A DNA stretch of 64,000 nucleotides from Meconema thalassinum (GCA_946902985.2 OX336389.2:977960084-978024083), one strand, 5' to 3'. Positions 12,109 through 24,171 are shown, counted from the stretch's first letter. The notes: generated by a model from the letters alone, not told the origin. A program made the numbers and translations.

Positions 12109-12580
12109 AAAATACTTACAAAAAGGAACTCAGATGGAAACTACGCACAAAATGGAGGGAGGTAATACGTACATAAGGGAATTTCGAACGAAAATACGCA
12201 CAAAATGTAGGTGAAGTTCAAAATACGTACAATATGCAACGTACAGTCGAAATACTTTCAAAATGCAAGTGAAATCAAAACACTTACAAAATGCAAATGA
12301 GTTTGAAAATATGCACAAAATGCAATTTAGATTCAAAATACCCACAAAATGCAATTGAGAATTAACTACTTGAACAAAGCGGGGTAGGTTGAAAATACAA
12401 AATGCAATTGAAATTGCTTACAATTTCAATGGTAGATTCAAAATTCTCATTTGGATGGACAATACTAACAAAATGCAATTTAGATTAAAAATACTTACAA
12501 AATGTAATTTAGATTCAAACTACCCACAAAAATGCAATCGAGACTTAACTACTTGCAAAAAAGCGGTGTAGGATGAAAAT
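12109..12580. repeat. Minisatellite, ~29-bp unit, first block
   Basis: About 16 diverged units follow the pattern AAAATACTTACAAAATGCAA plus about nine further bases, commonly TTTAGATTC. A longer-period structure is visible: units containing AACTACTTGAACAAAGCGG and AACTACTTGCAAAAAAGCGG recur about 180 bp apart. The array is interrupted by a hAT-type element at 12581 and resumes at 14391. Confidence 0.85.
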
Positions 12581-14390
12581 TAGAGCCGGGCAAATTTGCT
12601 CTAGTTCCGATCGGGATCGTAAGTTTCCGCATGGCTAGTATCGCCCCACCCACCAAGCGCACTCAAGGCCAGGTCTCTCCGCTGAACGAGAATCGTAAGT
12701 CTCGATATTACCGGTACTGAGTGGGAGTCTCGATAATACCGGAACTCCTTTTTTCTCGGCGTTATCGACAATATCTATTTTAAGGAAAAAGCAGACTCAC
12801 TCACGCCGCTGCACGTGTCACTCAAGCCGCTGCACGCTGCCTTCTGTAATAACTCCGGAATGTAAACCATTCCTCGTTCTTACATTTGTCAAATTTAAAG
12901 CAGTATGAAGTGATCCACCCCAGGAAGATCACATTGAATTGAGTTCGCATCTGCCACCTCCTTACCACTCCTACCCTCAGTTACAAATATACACACACTA
13001 CTACAGACACCATAACACAGGTTATTAGACAAAGTTGACACACACAAGAACACAAAAATGATCACGATGTTGTAGCCCTAAAGTAAAATAAAACTCAAAT
13101 AATTGGCGTAGCAGAGAAGAGCTACAAGAAAATCTCACGTGTATGACTCATGAATTTTTAGCCCTACTGACTAGGAATTTGCTTTAAAGAATACTTTCAA
13201 CCTTCTTCTCCACCTTATAACTGGTTGTAATTAGAGGCAACTATAGTGCAAAAATTGGCTGCGATGGTGAAAATACACTAGGAAAATATTACGCTGAAAA
13301 GTTTCAACTAATTTCATCTACTAAAAACTCTGATATCGTGCTTGAAAACAATACCAGTTTGTGGCATGCGGTATATTAATCATGTCAGTGCAAACACCTC
13401 ACCGATTTGTCCATAAATGCCAATCATATGACAGTTTGAGGGAGAATAGTGTGACGGGAGTTGCACTGAGAACAACTCATTACCGCGGGAATGTCACTTC
13501 GTCCGATACTCCAAAGTCTCGTTCGATCACAAGGTAATATCGTTGCTCTCTCTACCCATGATGCAACGTGTGAGCATGTGCGTAGGGACGCGATTGTAAT
13601 GGCGGTGGCTTAAGAATATGACAAAGCCATTATGACGAAAGATAAAATCAATCTTATTCTTAAAGGTAAACATTATTTTTTCGTATGTCTGACGACTAGA
13701 GAATATTATTCAAACTGGTAGGAGCATTTGGGATAAAGAGTGTCAGGTATCCAACGCAAAATTTTTCCCTGTGTATGTTTGTAACATTTTCCCTAGGTGT
13801 ATAAGAGTCTCAGTGGCTGAATTGGTTACGCGCTGGACTCATGAATGAAAGGGCCGGGGCTCGATCCTGGGTAGGGGAAGTAATTTTAATTTTTGTTTCG
13901 TTACGTTTTATTGTTTATGTCGACCTCTTTACCAGCATCTTACTACAAAAATGATTCGACAGAACACAGTTGCATCACACGAAAAATCTTAATATGTAGC
14001 CTACACGTCAAATAGAATTTTGTTTTGCTGAAATTTAATGAACAAAAATACTGGCTGACGATCAAAATCCCCTTCCATATGTTATTAGGATGATATGCTC
14101 AATATACCTTAGGTAGTCTGTTAATATGATATCGTTGAAGTTGAGTGGATTCTTCCAATTCGCAGACTCAAGTCAACGGAATGAACAATTTCCATTGAAT
14201 CCTTACACACAACAAGCCTCAGTGCCTTCAGGCAGTGCCATATTGCCCAAGCGAGTACGAGCGATAATGTCGAGAATTATCGTTATCGAGCCCACATTAT
14301 CAGTAATACCAGTTCCGGATCCAGCATTTCCGTTTTTTATTCTCGTCCAACGAGACCGATCGGAACTCAAGAGCTTTTTGCCCGGCTCTA
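12581..14390. mobile_element. Non-autonomous hAT-like element inserted in the minisatellite
   Basis: The left end TAGAGCCGGGCAAATTTGCT and the right end, which reads TAGAGCCGGGCAAAAAGCTC in reverse complement, are inverted repeats extending about 33 bp to GTTCCGATCGG. The flanks ATGAAAAT (12573-12580) and TTGAAAAT (14391-14398) form an 8-bp target duplication with one difference. Eight bases is the hAT hallmark and the TAGAGCCGGG start is common in that group. The 1.8 kb encode no transposase. Confidence 0.85.
13805..13877 (+). repeat. tRNA-like SINE head
   Basis: CAGTGGCTGAATTGGTTACG resembles a tRNA A box and GGGGCTCGATCCTGG a B box. A T-arm stem CCGGG/CCTGG can form with one G-U pair, and CAT sits where the anticodon would be. 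The acceptor ends do not pair and no SINE body or target duplication is evident, so this is an old tRNA-derived remnant rather than a tRNA gene. Confidence 0.45.
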
Positions 14391-14600
14391 TTGAAAATAC
14401 AAAATGCAATTGAAATTCAAAATACTCACAAAGGACCCACCCGATATTGAAAGACTTACTAAAAAGCAATTTAGATTGTCAATCCTTACAAAATGCAATC
14501 GAGGTTGAAAAACACTCACAAAATGCAACGTAGACCGAAAAGACTTACAAAATGCAACGGAGATTGAAAACACCCACAGAATGGAGTGGAGATGCAAAAA
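14391..14600. repeat. Minisatellite, ~29-bp unit, second block
   Basis: This is the continuation of the array at 12109-12580 after the hAT insertion, with about seven further units of the ACAAAATGCAA type. The first unit, TTGAAAATACAAAATGCAAT, is the other half of the unit cut at 12580. Confidence 0.85.
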
Positions 14601-15150
14601 TTACAGTGCGGGAATCTTAAAGGGAAAAGGAAATATAATGAAAAGAAAAACAACAGGAAAGTGAAAGTGGAGAGGGTCCGTCCCACAGGTAAGGGACAAA
14701 AGGGGAAACCGGACCCAGCTCAGGAATCCCTCGGGGTCGCCAACTCCCGAACTCACCAGCTGTGAGCCCCTGAGGGTGTAGCACTTTCTAGGGTGCACCA
14801 GAAGTGGTGGGGCTACATATACCCTACCTCCTTGAGGGCCTTGAGCAGAAGGCAGGAGATAACAGGAAAATAAAAATAAAAGGCTGACCCCTCCCAGAAG
14901 GAAGGGATCAGGAAAGATGAGACAAGGGCCAATTAAGGCGGGAAAGGAAGAGACTCCCTAGGCCTCGGATACCCTAATACCGTCGGGGTCGGAAAAGAAC
15001 AAGAGTTGACCAAGGGAGGTTGAAAGGAAAGAAGACAGAGAGGAGCCCGGCACAAGTAAGTGGAAGCAATGCCGGACTCAGCTGGGGTACCGTGGTCGCC
15101 AACCCACGTCCCAATAGATGTGAGCCCCTGGGGGAAAGTCTGTTTTCTAA
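14601..15150 (-). repeat. G-rich dispersed repeat with internally repeated unit
   Basis: Two related segments, 14709-14777 and 15071-15135, share GGACYCAGCT, GGTCGCCAAC and GTGAGCCCCTG motifs in the same order about 360 bp apart. A further partial copy with GGGGTCGG lies near 14985-14991. No frame is open across it. On the minus strand the style resembles LINE or SINE untranslated sequence, but the family is unknown to me. Confidence 0.5.
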
Positions 15151-15229
15151 GTAATTCTGAGTTGCAAGTAGTTTTTTCTCTTCCCCTTGATATACGTATA
15201 AGTCAGGTTCCACTGTACTTGCATGTTAA

Positions 15230-18200
15230 TTGTATATGACTATGGAGCAAAGGGAAGAAGATAGAATTTTACAACTCATCGAGAGTGTAGAGAAAAAAGA
15301 ACAACGAGAAGAAGAAAGACCTGTGAACCCAGGAACTATAAGGCGGCAGCTATTTCATGACAAAAGTGCAATTGAATTTATCGATGATATTGCTTCAGAT
15401 GATGAAAGAGATGATAATTTGGAAGTACAACAATTAAACACAAAGAGTGAGCAATCCGCTGATGAAGTAGTACAGGTAGGGCAAGATATAAGAAGAGAGA
15501 CTCCTACCCATGAAGAAGTGCAAGATGCGGCAAATGTTGCCAGTCCTCAGTATGTCAGAAAGGATAAAACCACCAAGTGGGATATTCATTGTCCTCCGCG
15601 AAACAGTAGAAACGTCTGCTAAGAACATAGTCCGACATCTTCCTTGTTCAAAAGTTTGCATTCCAATTGATTCACCAGTTCAGGCTTGAAGACTCTGTTT
15701 TACAGAAGAAATTTTAAATGATACTGTGACGTTTAACAACCAATGTACAGCAAAAGTAAGGCTGAACTACAGCCGTGAGAGGGATGCTGCTGATACTTCA
15801 AGAATGGAAATAGATGCCGTTATAGGGATTCTATATACAGCTGGTGTACTCAGGGCTTCCCATTTGAATCTTTATGATTTGTGGTCGATTGATGGCACTG
15901 GGGTTGAATTTTGTCGGAATTGTACGAGCGTAAGGAGGTTCAAATTTTTGATAAGAGCTATCCGGTTTGACAATGCCGAGACACGAACGCAGCGTGATTT
16001 TAGAAAAAGGGGTTGAACAGTACAAATCTAAGTTTGCTGTTAGTGAATATCTAACAATAGATGAAATGTTGGAGTCATTCAGGGGCGTTGTCCATTTAGA
16101 CATCATCACCATCATCATGCACAGTTTCCAGCCACTGGCCGGGTCTGTTTGGAACACAAGCCTCTCCAACGTCCTCCGTCTTCCCACCATCTCTCAGCCT
16201 CCACCCTTGTCCAGTCTTCTCCTGTCTTCTTCATGCTTTCTTCCACCCCCTTCTGCCACCTCTCTCTCGGTCTCTTTCCTTTCCACTTTGTCTCGTGTAT
16301 CCTCCTGGGTATCCTCTTCTCCTCCATTCGTTTTACATGTCCATACCATCTAAGTCTAGATTTCACTATACCATCCTGTAATGGTTCCTCCTTCATTAAT
16401 TCTCTGGTCCTCTCATTGGCCCATCTTTGTAGCTCCAATACTGCTTCTCAAGAACCTCATCTCACTGGCCTGTATTTTGCTCTTCTCCCTTCCTTTCATA
16501 ACCCAGGTCTCCGAGGCATACGTCAGGATAGGGACATAGTACGTCCGATATATGACCTTTTTGCTGTTCTGAGGGACATCCTTGCTTCTCACAATCCTCC
16601 GGAATGCTTCTGCTTGTCTCCCATGCTCATTTATTTCTCTATTGTTTCTTCCATTATCTTGTATCAGGCTTCCCAGATACTTGAAACTCTCCACTTTCTT
16701 CAGCTGTTCCCCACCAATTGTTATTCCCGTTGTGGTTCTTTCCTTCTTCCTTGTGATCACCATCTCACTCTTATTTATGCTAAATTTCATCCCATATCCT
16801 TGTATTATTCCTTCCCACACGTCCAACTGCTCCTGTACTTCCTCCTCCTTCTTTCCCCAAATCATCAGCAAACACCATTGCTTTCATCTTTCCTTCCCCA
16901 ATATTTTGTGCCACTCGGGTCATTATGTCATCCATCACCACAATGAAAAGTAACGGTGACAGTGCACTTCCTTGTTTCAGGTCGTTTCTCTGTTCGAACC
17001 AGTCCGATCTCTCTCCTCCCACGCTTCCCTTGTACATCTCCTTTATCGTCCGTATAGTCCATTATTCTACTCCTCTGTCCTCCAGGGACTTCCATACTTT
17101 GTTTCTGCATACACTGTCATATGCTTTCTCAATGTCCAGGAAGGCCTTCAGTAGATCTGTTCCATACTCATAGTGCTGTTCTGGTAACTGCCTTACAGCA
17201 AAAATCAAATCCACTGTGGACCTTCCTGCTCTGAAGCCATGTTATTCTTCCCTCATCCCTCCTTTTATCCTTGTCCCAATTCGCTTTTCCAAAACTTTCT
17301 CAAACATCTTTGCACAATGACTCATCAGTGTTATTCCCCGATAGTTTCTACATTCTGTTCTACTACCTTTCTTGAAGATCGGGACAATTATTCCTTTTTT
17401 CCCGTCCTCTGGGGTCTTCCTTTCCTCCCATGCTGTCTTCATCACTCGGTACAACCATTGTATCCCCACCTCTCCTGCTGCTCTCACCATCTCCACACTC
17501 AACTCATCCACACCCGGTGCCTTCCCTCCTTTCATCTTCCTCCCTGCATCTTCCACTTCTTTCCATGTTAAGCCCTTTTCTGTTTGCAGTTCATCTTCCT
17601 CTTCCCCGATTTCTTCCTCCTCGCCGTGGTTTCCATTTGGGTTCAGGAGTTCTTCAAAATATTCTTTCCACATTTTCTTCAGTTATTCCCTATTTTCTAT
17701 CTCTTGTCCACTTTTGTTCACCAGTCTAACATAATCCGTCAGATCCTTTCGCCTCTTACTTTTTACCATCCCATACAGGACCTTTTTGTACCTTCACTAT
17801 CCTCCTTCATCATCTTTGTCCACTCTTCCATCCACTTTCTTCTCTCCTCAGCCACTACTCTCTTTGCCTCCTTCTTTCTTTCCTGTTTTGATACCACCTC
17901 CTAAAGGCTCTATTCTTTTCCCTTACTATATCTTTTGTCTTCTCATTCCACCATGATGTTTCCTTCCACCTCTTCTTACTACTTGTCCTCCCTCATACTG
18001 CTTCTGCCGCACCTACTAGTGTCTTCTTAAATCTAGACCATTCCTCTTCCACCCCTCTTTCTTCATCTGTTGGAATTCCTTCCTTTACCATTTTGAGGTA
18101 CTCAACCATGCTATCTCCTTCATTCAGTTTCCATATCCTTATACGTCTTTCCTGGTTCTCTGTCCCTTTCTTCTCCTTTGACCCTATCAGGTTCATTACC

Positions 18201-19282
18201 AGCAATCGATGGTCACTACCCAAGTTCTCCGATGGTATAACCTTGATGTCTGTGATGTTCTTATTCAATTCTCTCTCATACAGGATATAGTCAACCACCG
18301 ACTTCCTGGTCAAGTCATCACTGTTAGACAATACATAAAAATTAAGCCCGCAAAATACAGCCTAAAAGTTTATGCTGTGACATGTGCAAAAACGCTTTAA
18401 ATGATGAACATCGAAGTGTACGCTGGTAAGCAGCCTCAGAGACCGTTTGCTGTTGATAATTCTGGACTCGCTGTAGTTTCAAGACTAGTTCACCCGATTA
18501 GTGGATCTGGAAGAAATATCACAACAGATAATTGGTACACCTCCATACCATTGGCTGAAACACTTTTGAAAGACCACAACTTGACCTTAGTTGGGACAAT
18601 CATAAAATGACCTTAGTTGGGACAATCATAAAATATGAACATATCCCACCAAAATGTATAGCTACAAACAAGCCAGTCAGTTCAACCATGTTTGCATTCA
18701 GAAACAATATAACGCTTATGTCTTACCGCCCAAAACGAAACAAAGTCGTCCCTCTCATCTCAACAATGCATGACAATGACAAGATTGATCCTGACTCAGG
18801 AGAAGACAACAAGCCTAATAAATTATCATTATATAATTCTACAAAGGACGGAGTTGACGTAGTGGATGAATACAAAGCATGATACTCTGTATCCTGAACC
18901 ACTAATAGGTGGCCACTTACTCTATTTTTCACATTGTTGAATGTTGCTGGCCTCATGTTTCATAATATATAAGCACACACATGGAGATTTTGGCATAGTC
19001 AGGTGGAACTTTCTAAAACAACGTAGCAATGACTTGTGAGGAATTACATGATACAGCGTAGTGATGAGAAGAGGCTTCCTCGGCAGATTCGACAGATGCT
19101 AGGATATGAAGAAAAACGAAGAGGGTCCAGGAAGATGCAGTTATTGTGACTGAAGAAGAAACAGGAAAACAAAAACAAAATGCTGCATATGTCAACCCTT
19201 CATCTGTAAGGAACATACAAGTGATATCTGCATGGAATGCACCAATCCTGATGCTGCCCAGGAATATTCCAAGGATGAATAA
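15230..19282 (+). pseudogene. piggyBac transposase interrupted by an RTE
   Basis: The N-terminal acidic region starts at 15230 (EEDRILQLIESVEKKEQREE). The DDE core begins near 15780 (GILYTAGVLRASHLNLYDLW) and reaches the first catalytic Asp in YLTIDEMLESFRG at about 16050. The RTE insertion follows directly. Downstream the core resumes with RQYIKIKPAKYSLK (18328 on), NITTDNWYTSIPLA (second Asp) and KDGVDVVDEYKA (third Asp). The C-terminal zinc module is readable at 19133-19282 (KCCICQPFICKEHTSDIC) with one in-frame stop. A 26-bp tandem duplication near 18582-18633 adds another frameshift. All three catalytic Asp residues survive, yet the gene cannot be translated. Confidence 0.9.
16103..18323 (-). 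mobile_element. RTE LINE inserted in the piggyBac transposase
   Basis: The insertion has a 7-bp target duplication TTAGACA at 16096-16102 and 18324-18330. On the minus strand it runs from the C-terminal end of an endonuclease domain (GSDHRLLVMN, about 18200) through the RT palm, with FADDL near 16870, to KQTRPVAGNC and a (GAT)n tail at the low-coordinate end. Several frameshifts split it into at least five readable pieces. It extends further 5' than the related intact copy at 36164. Confidence 0.92.
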
Positions 19283-19621
19283 ATCAATAGATTAAGTGAG
19301 TTACATGGATATACTTTTCTTCAATAATACAATGTGTTTTGGTATAACAACTGGTATTTAGTTTCATGGAGAGGCTTTTCTTTAAAAATAGTATGTGGTT
19401 TGCTGAAAAAAAAAAAACTAATATTTTGCTTCATATATGTATATTTCTTTAATAATGCAATGTGTTTTTGCTAGAGAAACTGGTATTTTGTTTCATGGAT
19501 ATATATTTCCATATTCATAACTTGTGTTTGATAACAAAATATGATATTTTATACTCCCCGGTCATAATGACCGTGCGCGACCCTTCACCGAACTATTTTG
19601 ACGCGATCCCTCGCGGGTTAA

Positions 19622-20036
19622 GGTAAAATCCTTACAAATTAAAAGTTATTTGTCATCTAATTAATGGGCTCGCCATTACAGAGTATCAAATAACATTTTT
19701 TTGAAAATTTCTCATTAGGACTTGAGGTATCCTTAGGTTTATCATTTCATTTTCACAAACCTCTCTGCTTCTGAAGTGTAATCTATTCCTAATTTACATG
19801 CTTGCACACTGACCACACATAACAAACAAGACGAGTAACGGGTAGCTGGCCTCGTGAACAGTTGATTTTGAAGGAAGAGAGAGATGAATAACAAGAGTAT
19901 AAAGGAATGAGGTAAAAGGACGTCCTCATTGTAGTAAAAATTCAGAATTTGTTGCGCAAGTTCAATAATCTTGATGTTCAAAATATATGTTGTGTGCTAT
20001 TCTGCTGTACTCATTTGTTGCCTACTACTATGCAAC
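19622..20036. other. Spacer between piggyBac and the next Tc1 element
   Basis: AT-rich sequence with no recognisable gene or repeat boundary. Confidence 0.4.
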
Positions 20037-20222
20037 TACACTCACTGGCAAAAAAAAATGCAACACTTATATTCTTTAATTATTCTAATAATTTATTTCA
20101 CTGAAATTATTCTTATGTAGAAATTATGCATAATTAATTGTCTTTTAAACATTTGGAAACCACTTTACATACAAAAAAATGCTTCAAATAAAAAATCTAT
20201 TTCATTTTCTAGAATAAGAAAA

Positions 20223-23200
20223 TAGACCAGTCAAAAGTGACAAAAAATGGCTAAATTTGCAAAACATGATGTATCTCTGATTTTAGTATGTTGCTTGGAC
20301 CCATTAGGACTATGTATACCCAAGTTTGCAACTCTCAAAAAGTTGTGGAAAATTTGTACATATCAAAAACCGTGAAATATTTGGACTCGTTTCAGATTCT
20401 GCTCTATATCTCCTAATCCATGCATTCTTCGTCGAAAGCTATTCTATACGTTTGTTAAGAGCATTAAATGTGTGACAATTTATGCCCAACCGGAGCTCTG
20501 CAGGTCAATTGGTTACTGAATTATGGCACTTTGAAAATAGGCCAGGTTTTCAAAAAATTGAACAATTTAGTTTTAGACCTTCTTTGGACCGAAACTGCGC
20601 CGAAACCGTTGATCCTACGAGTAGAACTTGCAGAGTATAATTTGTAGGCAATTTAATTAGCTTTAAATTAAGCGCAGAGCGGGGTCTGTATGCCTTGTAG
20701 TTCTCGAAAAAATCTCAAGAAACCCATATAAGAAAAAAAATGCATTTTTCCAGAAAAGTACCTAACCACTTTTTGTTGCATGAAGTGAGATTTAAACATG
20801 CAAATCATGTTATGAATCTAGGGGAGGGCGAAGAGGGCGACCGCCCAGGGCTCCACGGTCTGGGGGCGAGGGTGGGGGGCCATGCCATGGGTATTTTTAA
20901 ATTTAATTAATTAATTATACTTTTCAAACTAATTTATAATTCACATTCCTTTTTTTCAGTGCAGCTATGACCTCCCGTGAGACAAGAGAGGCTCTTGCTT
21001 GGCACTGAAAGGTCACAAATACTGTTTGCAGAAGACAATGAAAATGTAAAAAGTGTCACTGCCAAATTCAAAAGCGCCCTTGAAAAACCGCAAAACTTTG
21101 GGTACTCTACTATCGAATGACCTTACTCATGAAGCAATTCATTCAAGCCGTAAGGATGGGAGATTGGAACCTTCACCTGCAATAATCAGCCAAATGCTCC
21201 CATTCTTTCACTCGTCTGGACACTTCTTCTATGCAAAAAGTGCCCGTTTATATTTACAAGATATGAACACTCTGCAAGACCGGATGGACCCAACCGAATA
21301 TCAATTGTTCACGAAACGATGCTTCACCATACGCAGATCCGACATATTTCGGTCAGGTCTGTGGACTGACTTGACAATTGAACAGGTATTGATGCGTTCA
21401 ATGAAGAGCCAGGGTGGCCTAATCCATGGCAGAGGTATCTCTACAAGTGTGCTCTCTCGTTGGTCGGGCGGGATGGTATATATGCTGAATATATGTGAAG
21501 AGAAAGAAGGGTATTGGGATATTCCTCCACAACAAGTGAACAGCATGTCGATATGCGACCTATGCAAATTGCACGAGATACCTCCGGTGTGAAAAAACTG
21601 AAAGCCTGGTTCAATAACCATCCACCGTTCCCATCGATAGATAAACTCGTATCAATCAGCAGTGGCACTGTAGGTGGCCCCCACATAAATTGCCACACTG
21701 CCCGAGAAGAAGGACTGAAAGGGGTGAACCGAATTATTGGAAAAAGGTTTGGGAATGTTAGTTTCTCTAGGAAAGAAAAAAGCCTCTCTTTAGCAACGCC
21801 TAACACCTCTATCAAGATCCACAAGAAGAGAGTCGATGTCGAGCCACTCACCATCTTCCAGCGCATGTGTATCATGAAACAGTCTGACCTACAGTTTAAG
21901 GCCCACTTCTCATATGAGCTCGCTCCATTTCCAATGGCCCTATTTTCCGATGAAGGGATGCGAAAAGGCACAAAATCAGCTTTTTACGCTGCCTTCACTC
22001 AAGCCACAGAGAATGTCAGTGTGCAGGCAAAAACATTTGCTGTCGTCGATGGAGGATATCTCCTCCATAGAGTCATGTGGCATCGGAATGAATCAGTACG
22101 GGCTATCACAGCAAGCTACTTAAACTACATAGGCTATTTAACCACTTTGGGAGAAATGTGTGTGTAGTCTTCGACAGGTATCCTAAGGATGGCACCAAAA
22201 TGAGCACCAAATTTGCAGAGCGATCACGACGGTATTCTGCATCAGCGGAAATTGGGTTTGACGCATCGACCATCATCACAGTCCCCCAAGAGAAGATGCG
22301 CCCGAAGGACAAAAACAAGGTTCGCCTCATTGAGCATCTCTGTTCTGCTTTTGCTCTCGAGGGGATTGAGACATGAATATCAAAAGAAGACGCAGACCGC
22401 GATATCGTCGTGACTACTCAGCAAAAAAAGTACCTCCAATGACCACTCATCATCTTTGGAGAGGATGTGGATTTGCTTGTGCTCCTCTGAGGTCCAGGAT
22501 CCACTAAAACGAACGTATACTTCCAGAAGAGTGGCAGAGGTGAGGTGGGTTGTTTCCAATTCTCCACCAGCTCATTCAATCAAGGGGAAGTGGAGCTACC
22601 ACCTGGATTTGAACTTTTCATCCACACATTTACTGGGTGCGACACCACCTCTGCCCTCTTCTGGCAGGGGAAGATGAAAATGTGGGGCCACTTCAGACAA
22701 AATCAAGACCTAGTGGACCAAGCAAGAGTTTTCCTCCAGACAGACGCCACATACCAACAAGTCGCAGCAGCCGGTGACAAGTGCCTAGTTGCCCTATATG
22801 GAGGAGTCCAAACGACTGACACCCTCAACGATGTACGCTTCCGTACTTTTGTGAAGACAGCAGCCATCGCCAAAGAGAATCTGGGCCATTTGCCCCCAAC
22901 CACAGAGGCTGCGTCGTATCACCACTACCGCACATACCACCAGGTGCAAATGTGGTTGGGGGTGGAGAAAGAGGCCACCGACTGGGATTGGGAATTGACC
23001 ACGGCTGGACTCATCCCCAATACGAGATGGCAAGCTCCTGCCCCCGCAGAGTTCCTGAAACTCCTCTCTTGCAAATGCAAGAAGGGGTGCAGAGGTGGTT
23101 GCACTTGCCTGAAAGCAGGGCTCAGATGTTCTGTGATGTGTGCTACCTGCTCTGGGGAAACGTGCCAGAACGCAGCTCGTATCATCATTGAAGAGGACGA

Positions 23201-24083
23201 CGACGACGAGCCTCAAGACAACCTTGACGATCCACCAATATTGGAGTACCTACGTACAGAGGACGAAGACAACGAGCCACCAATAGTGGAAGACCAACCT
23301 ATTGAAGAGAGCAACGAAAGTGACGGCCCAGGGCCATCAAAAACAAGGCGACGAGTTTGACTATGTGTCTAATTTGATGGACTGATTGATTAAGTTAGTG
23401 TACTTTTGATTTCGTATGTTTATTTTATTATAATTTTATTATATTATATATATTATTATTATATTAAAATACATTTCACCTTTTGTTTAAATGATGATAT
23501 GCCTTCTTTTTCATTACCAAAACAAAAAACTAACGATAGAAAATGTTATGGAACATTTCTGGAAAAATGCTATTTTACCTTACATGGGTTGTTTCGCGAT
23601 TTGGAGAGAACTGCGAGGCTTACAGACCCCGCTCTGCACTTATTTTAAAACAAATTAAATGGCCTACAAATTATATTCTGCAAGTTCTACTCGTAGGATC
23701 AATGATTTCGACGTAGTTTCGGTCCCAAAAAGGTCTAAATCTAAAATTTTCAATTTTTGGGAAAACTGGCCTATTTTTAAAGTGTTTTAATTCGGTAACC
23801 AATTGACCTACAGAGCTCCGGTTGGGCTTAATTTGTCAAACATTTTATGCTCTTAACAAATGCATAGAATATCTTTCGACGAAGAATGTATGGAATAGGA
23901 GATATGAAGCCGAATCTGAAACTAGTCCAAGAATTTCGAGGTTTTTGGTGTGTAAACATGTTTCCACAACTTTTTGAGAGTTGCAAACTTGGATATACGT
24001 AGCCCTAATGGGTCCAAGCAGCATACTAAAAAATGAGAGATACATCATGTTTTGCGAATTTATTGTCACTTTTGACTGGCCTA
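20223..24083 (+). mobile_element. Transposon with ~530-bp terminal inverted repeats
   Basis: The first ~538 bp (20223 to about 20760) and the last ~531 bp (about 23553-24083) are inverted copies of one another, with scattered substitutions and small indels. Shared blocks include CCAGTCAAAAGTGAC, CTTCGTCGAAAG and GCAAGTTCTACTCGTAGGAT. Flanking bases allow an AAA duplication of 3 bp. The central region encodes one large protein family (21053-23360). Short target duplication and the protein content recall the Academ superfamily as I remember it; this is inference. Confidence 0.85.
20990..23360 (+). pseudogene. Long-TIR transposon protein: nuclease-like core plus Cys-rich tail
   Basis: The coding sequence runs from 21053 with KSARLYLQDMNTLQDRMDP and SDIFRSGLWTDLTIEQVLMR. 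It shifts frame near 21530 (TSEQHVDM) and again near 22160, then stays in one frame to 23360 apart from about three stops. A PIN/XPG-like acidic motif is visible as FGEDVDLLVLL (about 22455-22487), followed by FTGCDTTSALFWQGK. A C-terminal CXC-type module follows (CKCKKGCRGGCTCLKAGLRC, then CATCSGETCQNA), and an acidic tail. I recognise this protein as widespread and unnamed in insect genomes. A role as the element's transposase or nuclease is inferred from its position between the inverted repeats. Confidence 0.8.
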
Positions 24084-24171
24084 AAAGACAGTGAAAATGT
24101 CTTAAATTTTGAGTAAATTACATAGTCGTTTAAAAATGTTAATCTGGGTTCCAAACTTTATCATTACAGAA

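Larger units (their letters stand above)
8904..15215 (+). mobile_element. pogo/Tigger-like element inside piggyBac
   Basis: Left terminus CAGTTGAACCTGTTTGATAC at 8904 is preceded by TA. The right terminus reads, in reverse complement, CAGTGGAACCTGACTTATAC, ends at 15215 and is followed by TA. TA duplication and this terminal style fit the pogo group. The transposase lies at 9593-10577. The remaining 4 kb is a G-rich repeat block, a minisatellite, a hAT MITE and a possible 450-bp MITE, all apparently later additions. Confidence 0.88.
8533..19621 (+). mobile_element. piggyBac element inflated to 11.1 kb by nested insertions
   Basis: The left end TTAACCCGCGAGGGGTCG (8533) and the right end, whose reverse complement is TTAACCCGCGAGGGATCG (ending 19621), are inverted repeats with TTAA at both edges. 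Palindromes lie just inside: GGTCTTTTAGACC on the left and GGTCATAATGACC on the right. Removing the pogo element (8904-15215) and the RTE (16103-18323) plus their duplications leaves about 2.55 kb, the normal size of an autonomous piggyBac. The transposase is in the right half. Confidence 0.92.

Noticed and set aside
13805..13877. Functional tRNA gene
   Set aside because: Acceptor stem does not pair, so a SINE remnant is more likely.
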